NCBI GenBank assembly: GCA_036276735.1
Contig: DASUOH010000013.1
Coordinates: 1-64,000 of the forward strand
Origin: VRUE01 sp036276735
GTDB taxonomy: Bacteria > Actinomycetota > Thermoleophilia > Solirubrobacterales > 70-9
Reading direction: 5' to 3'
Length of the DNA: 64,000 nucleotides
The notes below the pieces were generated by a model. The model had not been told where the DNA came from. It searched no databases and worked only from the letters and a program-made list of their open reading frames with translations. Made by a program: the position numbers and the translations under genes. Positions 9,365-18,000 of this stretch are shown piece by piece; position 1 is the first letter of the stretch; the number at the start of each line of letters is the position of its first letter.

Positions 9365-11670
9365 CTGCCCCCCTTCCTCTCCTTGGCCGCTTTCCTGCGC
9401 TTGACCTTCTTCCTCACGCACTTGCCCCTGCGCCTCACGTAGCCCTTCTTGCAGCGCTTGCGCACCTTGGGGTAGCGCACCGCCGGGTTGCCAGGGCCCG
9501 CGATCAGCGTCGTCAGGGTCGGGTCGACGGGCTCGCTCGGCAGCGGCTGGCAGGCGTCGCCGTTGCAGGCGATCGGCGGCGAGGGGACCGGGAAGCCGCC
9601 GCCGATCCGGGCGTCGTAGAGGTCGGCCCCGCCGGGATCGGAGGGCACCAGGGAGCCCCCGGTGAGAAAGAAGGCGTCCGCACCGTCCGCGGAGGCGTCG
9701 GCGAAGGAGGAGCCCCCCGTGGTGTGGCCTTCGGAGATCAGCGCAACGCAGCCCGGCGCCCTGGTGCAGGAGCCGGTCCCCTGAGCCTCCCACTGGTAGA
9801 CGTCGGGGCTGTTGTTGGTGTCGGAGAGGGCGAGCGCGTCGCGCGACTCGAAGAAGACGCGCCGCCCGCCGGCGGCGAGCGCGCGGGGCTTGTAGGTCTG
9901 GATCGAGCCGGGGGCGGCGCCGTTGGCGATCGCGCCGGGGACGCCGGAGGGGCCGAGCGGGCGGGCGAAGGTCGGGTTGCAGGAGAGGCAGATCAGCCCG
10001 CTGCCGGCGTCATGGAGGTAGACCTGGGTGTCGGGGGCGCCGGTGAGGAGATCCTTGTTGTCATAGCCGGTCAGCGAGGCGCTCGAGAGAAAGAGCACCT
10101 TGGTGCCGTCGGCCGAGACCCGGGCGGTCCCGGTGGCGGGCGGGTAGTTGGAGGCGTCGGCCGCGTCGGCGACCTTGGTCGTGGCGCCCGAATGCCAGCG
10201 AAAGAGGCCGCCGGCGGTGAGGTAGTAGACGACGGCTCCGTCCGCGGAGGCGCCCAACACGCCGAGGACACCGCCGCCGGGAGTGAGGTCGGTTGCGGCG
10301 CCCGCCCCGGCAGCGAGGTAGCGCCACAGGTGCCCGGCCTTGGTGAAGTAGGCGACCTGGCCGTCGCCGGAGGCCGTCTCGAAGCTCCCCCCTCCCCCCG
10401 CCGCGGCGTCGACCTGCTTCGTGGCGGCGCCCTCGCGCAGGTGGAGGTTGCCGCCGAGGGTGAAGTAGAGGCGCGATCCGTCGGCCGAGACGGCTCCCGA
10501 TTGGGCCGCGAGGACGGCTCCCGGCGTGCCCGTGCTCTGAGCGGGGAGGATGTTGACCAAGGTCAGGCCCTGGCCCTGGGCGTAGCGGTAGAGGTTCTGC
10601 TGGGCGGGGTCGCAGCCCTCCCCCAGCGCCGCTTCGGTCGCGTCGGCGGTGAGCGCCGCGCAGCTGGAGAGGACGGGGTGGCGCAGGTCGGGCGAGTAGC
10701 CGGTCAGACGCAGCTCGAAGTCGCTGGGCTCCAAGGCGAGGAAGCCGGCGTTGGCCGCGCCCAGCAGGGCGGTGTAGGTGGGACCTTCGCGCAGGTAGTA
10801 GTTCTGGTAGCCGGCGGGGGCATCGGTGCCGGGGAGGGGCGGGTTGGCGACCGGGCACTCGCTGCCCTCGCCCCGGCAGCGCTCTCCGCTCAGCAGCAGG
10901 CCCCTCGCCAGGTCCTCGGAGAAGATCCGGTAGGGGGTCCCTTCCCCATCGCTCGCATAGGAGCTTGAGTAAAGGGGGGCGGTGATGTTCGCGCTGACCC
11001 AGCCGGCGGCGGTCCTGGTGGCGAGGTACTGGGAGGCGATCGCGGCGCCCTGCGCGTCGGGGCCGAAGGAAGCCGAGGAGCCGTAGGTCACGGCGCCGCC
11101 CGCGGCGGCGCCCTGCAGCACGCCGCCACCGGCGATCGTCCCGGGGGCGGCGACCTCGCCGCCGTTCTTGTCGACCGGGGAAACCATCTCCCAGCCGCGG
11201 TCGTCGGGCAGGGCCGGGCCGCCGACGCCATGCGTCTGCAGGGGAAGCGCAGCGGTGACCTCCGTGCCCGAGGAGTTCCTCGCGACCAGCCGATAGCGGT
11301 AGGCCGTCTCAGGGCTGAGGCTCGAGAGCTGCAACTGGACGGTGACCGGGACCGCGCCCGACCCCAGCGGGAGGTCGGAGACCGAGGGGGCGCGAGAGGC
11401 GCCGGCAAAGGGCTCTTTTGCGGCCGCGAGGTTCGCTTCGTAGGCCGAGCGACTCAAATACTCGACGCGGTAGGTGCTCGCCAGCCCGTTGGGGTTGATC
11501 CTCCCGTGCACCCTGGCGGTGGTGGTGAACACCCCCGAGGCCCAGGCTTCGAGGATCTGGGGCGGGGCGGCAGCCGCTGTCGGGGCGGGAGCGAGGAGCC
11601 CGACGATGCCCAGGGCAAGCAAGCCGCCGCCCGAGCGCAGGCGGCGGCTTGGCTTTGCGGCAAAGAGCAC
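9361..11670 (-). CDS. Secreted Fn3-like/TolB-type beta-propeller protein with basic C-terminal tail
   Basis: 769 aa. Signal peptide (about 1–35, ending PTAAAA), an N-terminal Fn3-like domain (~36–150; YRYRLVARNSSGTEV), then a long region with WD40/TolB-like repeats (VSADGSRLYFTLGGNLHLRE, VSADGTKVLFLSSASL, ASADGADAFFLTGGSL). It ends with a short two-Cys motif (CKKGYVRRRGKCVRKK) and a poly-basic tail, a combination I have seen at the end of other thermoleophilial surface proteins. The GTG start at 11670 lies 18 nt after the previous stop, with AGGAAG between. Related in layout to the C-terminal half of the 1788-aa protein, including the shared DLYDARIGGGFP motif near the end. Likely cell-surface; ligand unknown. 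Confidence 0.78.
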   Translation of the reverse strand: MLFAAKPSRRLRSGGGLLALGIVGLLAPAPTAAAAPPQILEAWASGVFTTTARVHGRINPNGLASTYRVEYLSRSAYEANLAAAKEPFAGASRAPSVSDLPLGSGAVPVTVQLQLSSLSPETAYRYRLVARNSSGTEVTAALPLQTHGVGGPALPDDRGWEMVSPVDKNGGEVAAPGTIAGGGVLQGAAAGGAVTYGSSASFGPDAQGAAIASQYLATRTAAGWVSANITAPLYSSSYASDGEGTPYRIFSEDLARGLLLSGERCRGEGSECPVANPPLPGTDAPAGYQNYYLREGPTYTALLGAANAGFLALEPSDFELRLTGYSPDLRHPVLSSCAALTADATEAALGEGCDPAQQNLYRYAQGQGLTLVNILPAQSTGTPGAVLAAQSGAVSADGSRLYFTLGGNLHLREGAATKQVDAAAGGGGSFETASGDGQVAYFTKAGHLWRYLAAGAGAATDLTPGGGVLGVLGASADGAVVYYLTAGGLFRWHSGATTKVADAADASNYPPATGTARVSADGTKVLFLSSASLTGYDNKDLLTGAPDTQVYLHDAGSGLICLSCNPTFARPLGPSGVPGAIANGAAPGSIQTYKPRALAAGGRRVFFESRDALALSDTNNSPDVYQWEAQGTGSCTRAPGCVALISEGHTTGGSSFADASADGADAFFLTGGSLVPSDPGGADLYDARIGGGFPVPSPPIACNGDACQPLPSEPVDPTLTTLIAGPGNPAVRYPKVRKRCKKGYVRRRGKCVRKKVKRRKAAKERKGGR

Positions 11671-11688
11671 CCCGCCCGGGCTTTCTTC

Positions 11689-14600
11689 CTAGCGCCCGCG
11701 GCGCTTGCGCTTCTGTGCCTTCTTCGGGCAGCCGGCCGCCCGCACCAACGGGCGCGCCTCGAAGCTCTCCCCGTTGTGGGCGCCCATCTTCACCGTCGCC
11801 CGGTTCCTGCCGGCGCAGATGTTGCGCGAGTTGACCAGCAGGCCCTTCTTGCCGCCCTGCATGCGCAGCACCAGCTTGGTGAAGGCGGCGTCGGGGACGA
11901 AGTCGAAGGTGTTGCGGATGCCGCCCCGGATCGAGTCGGTGCGCCCGGAGGACTCGATCCTGATCGGCTGCCAGGCCGGCCCGCGCAGGTCGGGGACGAG
12001 GTCGGGCAGCTCGTTGTCCGACGAGCGCAGGTAGACCGGCCCGGTGAGGGGGTAGTCGAGCAGCGGCGTGGTCACCGTCGCGGTGCCGTAGACCGCCGCC
12101 GCCGGGCACTGGTCGGCGGCGAACTGCACACGGGTGCAGACGGTGCGGATGTGCTCCTGGGCGAGGAACTCAGAGCGCGGCAGGGTTACCGAGATGCTCG
12201 CCAGGTTGGCGTCGCCCGCTCGTGGCCGCAGCACCGCGGTCAGGGCGGGGTATTTGCCGCGCTTGGTGCCGCCTTTCAGCCGCAGGCTGAGCCGTGGCTT
12301 GAGGCCGAGGCGCCCGCACTCGCCGACCTGGAAGCGGCTCTGCAGGGCGGCGCTTTGGCCGAGAGTCGAGAGCAGCCGGCCGCCGAAGGCCATCGGGTCA
12401 CAGCTGGTCGGGTTGACGACGAAGTCGGGCCGGTCGAGCTTGACCTGGATCGAGCGCACGTCGAGCGGGATGCCCTCGAGGATCGAGGGGATCGGGTCTG
12501 AGAGCGCGGTGATCTGCGCGGTCTTGGGGTCGACGTGCAGAGCGGAGCGGACGACCACCGTTCCGAGGTCGAAGGGACCGGCGGTGGCCGGGGTGACGAT
12601 AGCCACGCTCAGCGGAGCGCCTTTGTAGGGGCCGGTCAGGTAGGCCTTGCCGGGGGCGTGGTAGGGCGCCGGGCCGGCGCCCGCCGCGGCGACGGCGCTG
12701 CCCAGGTAGGAGGCCTGCGGGCAGGAGGGGCTCGCCTCCTCGGCGCGGCCGCTCTTGGCGGCCGCCTCGCCGAGCGCCGCCTCTGAGCAGTAGGGAATGC
12801 CGGCCAGCTTGCCGACCAGGCCTGGCGGCGGGGTCAGGTTAAGGGCTGAGAACTGCTGGGAGCCGTCCTCACGGCGCAGGTTGATCACCATCGGGCTGCT
12901 GGCGCCGGCGATCGGGGCGATCGTGCCGGCGTCGAAGGAGGGGCTGTTGGGGAGGGCACCCTGCGAGGTCGAGCAGGCGCCGCCTCCCGGCGCCTGCGTT
13001 ATCGCCCAGGCATCGGACGGGGTCGCCGGCGGGCCCGATTCCGGCGCCGACCATGGGGTCAGCGAGGAGGTCGTCGAGTAGGTGCCGCAGGTGGCCGGGG
13101 TGCGCAGCGAGCCTCTTGCTCCGCCGAAGAAGTCGAGGCGGAGGGTTTCGAAGGGCAGCTGGGGATTGTTCTCGAAGGTCGAGGTCAGCTGCCCGGTCTG
13201 GGGGTCTGCCTCGACCTTGCCGGCCAGCTTCACCACCACGCCGGACTCGGGGTCGTCGAGGGCGATGTAGAGGGCGAGGAGAGAGTCGAAGGGGTTGTCG
13301 AAGGGCTCCGCGAGGTAGACGGCGCCCGGGACCGGGTGGTCGAGCAGCGGGGTGTCGACCTCGACCGTGCCGAGCTTGGAGGCGCTGGGGCAGGTGGCCG
13401 CGTCGGCGGTCGTCGTGATCGGCGCGGCGCCGATCGGACTGGTCAACCCGAACTGGGCGATGGAGCAGGCCTGCAGGCCGTTGGCCGAGGAGGGGTTGAC
13501 CACCAGGCCCTCGGGCAGGGTCACCGTCGTGTCCCTGAGGTGCGCCGTGGCCGGGTCGCAGGTGACCGGCGGCCCCGCCGTGCAGGGGCCGGCCTGGGGC
13601 ACCGCGAGGTCGACCTCGAGCCCCGAGGGCGAGTCGGCGAGGTTGGTCGTCGGCCGCGCCTTCAGCGTCGGTTTGAAGTCCAGGGCGGCGCAGTTAGCGT
13701 TCGGCAGGGGGTCGCCGAAGTTGTCGTGGGAGACGAAGCTCGACCGCGCCGAGCCGCCCATCCAGCCGGTGGCGGCGATCTCGGTGGTGACCGGCCCGTT
13801 GCAGGAGGTCGGCAGGCTGAGGAATGGCTCGAGCGGCATGGTCGAGGAGCAGCCTTTCAGCGGCGAGTCGGGGCAGGTGCGCTGGGCGTCGTTGGCGGGG
13901 TCGGACGGGACTCCCCAGAACTCGAACTCGACGCCGACCAGCGGCAGCACGATCGGCGCGTTCAGCGACAGCGTCCTGATCCCGTAGTCGCCGCCGGTGC
14001 GAACCTCGCCGCTGACGCTGACCATGGTGCCCGAGACGTTGAAGGCAAAGAGCGCCGCGACGCCCTCGGGCGGCTCCATGTTGTAGACGGCGAAGGTGGC
14101 CGCCGCGGGGGTGCCCGGGGCCGGCAGGAGGTTGCCGCTCTGCAGGATCGTCACCAGCCCCACCTGGGACTCGCTGGGGCATTCCTGGTTGGTGGCGGCG
14201 CCACGGTCGCCCTGCAGCTGGGCGAAGGTGCAGGTGTCGAGCACCTGGGGGTTGCCGACGACACCCGGGGGCAGGTCGACGACGACGTCGTCGAGGTCCT
14301 CGATCGCCCACTCGAGCCCTTCGGGGCGCACCATCGTGCTCAGCATGAACTCGGTCGAGCCGCGGTGGGGGTGTGACCCGGCCTGGTTCACCGGTTCACC
14401 CGCCTCGTCGAAGACGCCGCCGTCGAAGCCGAAGAGGTCGAAGCGCGCCGGCGGCCCGATGTCGGTCGGGTCGAAGACGTCCGGCGCGCAGCTCGGCGTC
14501 GCCCCGCCCCCGCACGCGCCGACGCTCGGGGTCACCGTCCCCGCCGCCAGGCCGGGGTCGGCTTTGGCGACGACGACGATGCGGCAGGTGCCGCCGAGGT

Positions 14601-15009
14601 TCTGGCAGGCCTCCTGGCCCTCTTTGATCGGCGCGGGGAAGCCGAAGCTGGAGGGGCCGACACAGGTAACCGACTGGGAATCGGGGGTGCTGCAGCTCCA
14701 TTCGGTGTTGCCGAAGGAGCCGATGACTTTCCCGGCCGTGACGCTCGCCACCTCGAGGCCGGCGGGCAGACTGAGGTCGACCGTCACGGCCTCCGAGGAG
14801 CTGGTCGGGACGTCGCCCGTGTTGGAGACGACGATCTGGTACCTGACGTAGGTGCCGGCCGGGATCGCCGTCGAGCCGGGGGTGCCGGTCGCCGGCTCGT
14901 AGTGGCTCATCTGCACGCCGAGGGCGGGGGCCGCGGAGGCCGCCGCCGGCGCGAGCAGGCATGCCGCAAGGACGAGGGTGCCGAAGAGGATCGAGAGCCT
15001 GCGGGTCAT
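11689..15009 (-). CDS. Giant secreted protein with four Cys-paired modules
   Basis: 1106 aa. Signal peptide residues 1–27 (ends AAASAA). The N-terminal ~30–190 resembles a DUF11-like beta-sandwich (YVRYQIVVSNTGDVPTSSSE). Modules at about 238–370, 490–650, 715–885 and 925–1085 align with those of the 1063-aa protein, e.g. LPRSEFLAQEHIRTVCTRVQ here against LPRSQFLAQNHIRAICTRVQ there. The protein ends in a Lys/Arg tail (KKAQKRKRRGR). Its ATG overlaps the upstream stop as ATGA (15006–15009). Duplication of an ancestral four-module protein within the operon is the simplest explanation. Function unknown; extracellular scaffold or adhesin are possibilities, not conclusions. Confidence 0.78.
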   Translation of the reverse strand: MTRRLSILFGTLVLAACLLAPAAASAAPALGVQMSHYEPATGTPGSTAIPAGTYVRYQIVVSNTGDVPTSSSEAVTVDLSLPAGLEVASVTAGKVIGSFGNTEWSCSTPDSQSVTCVGPSSFGFPAPIKEGQEACQNLGGTCRIVVVAKADPGLAAGTVTPSVGACGGGATPSCAPDVFDPTDIGPPARFDLFGFDGGVFDEAGEPVNQAGSHPHRGSTEFMLSTMVRPEGLEWAIEDLDDVVVDLPPGVVGNPQVLDTCTFAQLQGDRGAATNQECPSESQVGLVTILQSGNLLPAPGTPAAATFAVYNMEPPEGVAALFAFNVSGTMVSVSGEVRTGGDYGIRTLSLNAPIVLPLVGVEFEFWGVPSDPANDAQRTCPDSPLKGCSSTMPLEPFLSLPTSCNGPVTTEIAATGWMGGSARSSFVSHDNFGDPLPNANCAALDFKPTLKARPTTNLADSPSGLEVDLAVPQAGPCTAGPPVTCDPATAHLRDTTVTLPEGLVVNPSSANGLQACSIAQFGLTSPIGAAPITTTADAATCPSASKLGTVEVDTPLLDHPVPGAVYLAEPFDNPFDSLLALYIALDDPESGVVVKLAGKVEADPQTGQLTSTFENNPQLPFETLRLDFFGGARGSLRTPATCGTYSTTSSLTPWSAPESGPPATPSDAWAITQAPGGGACSTSQGALPNSPSFDAGTIAPIAGASSPMVINLRREDGSQQFSALNLTPPPGLVGKLAGIPYCSEAALGEAAAKSGRAEEASPSCPQASYLGSAVAAAGAGPAPYHAPGKAYLTGPYKGAPLSVAIVTPATAGPFDLGTVVVRSALHVDPKTAQITALSDPIPSILEGIPLDVRSIQVKLDRPDFVVNPTSCDPMAFGGRLLSTLGQSAALQSRFQVGECGRLGLKPRLSLRLKGGTKRGKYPALTAVLRPRAGDANLASISVTLPRSEFLAQEHIRTVCTRVQFAADQCPAAAVYGTATVTTPLLDYPLTGPVYLRSSDNELPDLVPDLRGPAWQPIRIESSGRTDSIRGGIRNTFDFVPDAAFTKLVLRMQGGKKGLLVNSRNICAGRNRATVKMGAHNGESFEARPLVRAAGCPKKAQKRKRRGR

Positions 15010-18000
15010 CGTGCCTGCCTCCTGTTGCAGCGCCCGGCTCGAGTCGCGAGCGAGTTTGCCTGTTTGCGCAGCCGCTGGGCCTTCCTGCCGCTGGCCTTCC
15101 TAGCCCTTGCCTTGAGGCGCCGGGCGCGCTGGGAGATCCCCCCGCAGCGGCCCTCCCCGCCCGAGTCCCCGGGGGCCTCGAAGGCCGCCGTGCCGGCCCC
15201 GGTCGGGGGTGGGGCGGGCGCGACGGGGCCCAGGCAGCTGTCGGCCGAGCCGCAGGGCGCCGCGCCACCCGGCGGCGGTTCGGGGAAGCCGCCGCCGATC
15301 CGCGCGTCATAGATGTCGCTGCCGCCGTCGGTGTCCCAGCCGACCAGCCGCTCGTGGGTGATGAAGAGCACGTCGGCGCCCGAGCGGCTGACGCCGACCA
15401 GCAGGGCCTCCTTGGGGCCGCCGCCGCCCGAGATCAGGGTGAGCGCGCCGTCGTGCCATTCGTAGACGTCGGGGACGGTGCCGTTGAGGTCGCCGTCGGC
15501 GAGCGCGTCGGGGGTGGTGAAGAAGACCCGCTCGCCGTCATCGCTCATCACGAGGCGCTGCTCGCGGTTGACCAGGCCCGGGTGGGGCAGGGAGGCCTCA
15601 AAGGCGGTGCCCTCGATGCTGGCGTGCCCCGATGAGGCCGTGCCGGGCGCCTGGCAGGAGACGCAGGTCCAGCCGCCCGCCTCGCTCCAGCGGTAGACGT
15701 CGCGGCCCGTGTCCTGGTCTGCCACCGGGTCAAGCCGGGTCGCGACCTGAACCAGCAGGTGCTCGCCGTCGGGCGCCACGAGGCGCATCGAGGGGTAGGA
15801 GAGGGTCGTGGAGACCCAGGGGGGCTTCGCCTCGCCGGCGGCGAGCGACCCCAGGTAGTCGAGCGTCGGGCTGCCGCCGTTCAGGCGCCAGCGGTAGAGC
15901 TTGGGGCCGGCGGCGGTGGGGCCGTTCAGGACCAGCTGCCCGTTGGCGGCGAAGTAGACGGTCTCGGCGTCGTCGGCGATCCCGATCACCCCGAGGATGT
16001 CGGCGACCGAGCCGTCGGCGGGCTCTGAGTCGACGCTGACGAGCCTCAGGTTCTGGTCGCTCGCCGGGTTGGCGCTGTGCGAGTAGAGGTAGAGGTCACT
16101 GCCGGGCTGAGTGTCGGCGTCGAGGAGCTTGGCGGTGGTGCGGAAGAGCGCCCGGGAGCCGTCGAGGCTCGCCCACTCGAAGACGTCGCGGGTGCCGTCG
16201 TTGGGGCAGGTGGCGGTGCACTCCTCCTCCGAGACCCAGGTGGTCTGGGCGGCGCCCTCGCGCAGGTAGAGCTCGCAGTTGCTGGAGCCGCAGTCGATGG
16301 TGTTCCCAGCGGGGCTCTGGAAGAAGATCCGCTCGCCGCCGGCCGAGACGCCGTTGACGGCGTTCTCGGGGACGGCGGCGTCGGCGGTGAGCGGCGCCCC
16401 GGCGGGGCTCTTCGATACCAGGGCGAGCGAGCCCTCATGCCAGTCGTAGAGCTTGGAGAAGGCGCCGGCGGGGGCGTCGGGGGTGTGCTGGCCGACGTCG
16501 GGGAAGACGACGTGGCCGGCGTCGTCGCTGGTCGAGGCCGAGAAGCCCTGGTCAGTGAGGGCGGTGGGTGAGATCAGCTCATAGCTCACCGGGTCCTCGA
16601 GCAGGCTCTCGCGGTAGAGGGCGACTGAGTTGACGGCGCCGCTGCCGGCCGGCTGGTTGGGGTCGAGCGGCTCGGCGGGGCAGTAGGCGCTCTGCAGCGG
16701 CATCAGGAAGATGGCGCTGTCGAAGTTCCGCGACGGGAACGATTTCATGCCCTGGAAGATGTTGCCCGAGGAGCAGATCCGCGGGTTGAGGGAGACGGTC
16801 CTCCAGCCCGCCTCGCCGCGGCGGCTGACGTAGTTTGCGCAGGGGCCGGCGACCTGGTCCTCGGGCAGGCCCGAGCCGGTGCAGAAGCCGACCGCCTGCC
16901 CGTCGGGGGCCGCCGAGGAGGTCGGGAAGGGGGTGTTGTCGACGGTGCCGAGGTTCTTGTCGGCGGGGCTGACCTGCTCGAAGCGCCGCGCCTCGGCCGC
17001 CGGCACCGGGTTGGCGCGGGTGGTGAGGGTCTTGGTCACGTTCGATGCCGAGCCGGCCAGGTTGGTGGCGCGCAGCCGGAAGTAGTAGGTGGTGGCGGGG
17101 CTGAGGCCGTCGATCACCTGGGAGACGATCAGCGGCGCGGAGCCCGAGCCGATGCTGACCGGGTCGGTGGAGGAGCCGAGCGCCGGCGAGGTCCCGTACT
17201 CGAAGACGTAGGCGGTGGCTGATTTGTTGGGGTTGACCGTGCCGACCAGCCGCGCCGAGGTGTCGCCGACTTCGACCGCGTCGACGTTGGAGACGATCGG
17301 CGCGACGTGCTCGGTGGAGAAGGCTTTGGGCAGGGTGGTTTTGAGCGAGCCGGGGTCGAGTGGCCGGGAGACCGCGAGCCGCACGAAGTACTGGGTGTTG
17401 GCCGAGAGCCCGCCGACCTCCTGGGAGATCGCCTGGGCGCCGGCGCCGGTCGAGAGCTCTTCGCAATCGGGGGCCGCCACGTCGGTCCAGGTGGCCTGGT
17501 CGGTCGAGTGCTGGAACCTGCACTCGACCCAGCCGCCTTTGGGGTCGACGCTGCCGCTGAAGGTGGCGGTGGTGTCGGTCTTTACGGTCACCGGGTCGAG
17601 GGCCGGCACGGGGGCCGGCGGCGCCGTGGAGCTGAGGACGAGCACGCGGCGGGGGCTTTTCGTAGAGCTCGTGGTCGCGTAGATGTCGCCGCTCTCGGTG
17701 TTCACGGCGAGGCCGTTGAAGGCGCCGGCGAGGTCGGCGCCGGCGAGGCTCGTGTCCTCGAGGCTGGCGTCGGCGGGGTCGAGCTCGATCAGCTTGGGGT
17801 TCTCGAGCGCGGTGCCGCTGAGCGCGAAGACGAGGCGGTTGCCGCCCTGGGTGGCGAGCACCTGGTTGGGGGCGTTCGTGGTGAAGGCGGCGAAGGTGGC
17901 GGCCCCGAAGACCGAGGCGGTGGTGAGGGCGGGGTTGAATTTCAGCACCCGTTTGTTGCCGGCGTCGATCGCGTAGAGGTTGCCGGCGGCGTCGAAGGCG

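Noticed and set aside
9365..9793. N-terminal extension of the 1063-aa secreted protein
   Set aside because: The upstream codons lie inside the preceding gene in another frame, are Arg/Gly-rich, and would bury the signal peptide; GTG 9364 with GTGA overlap is much better.
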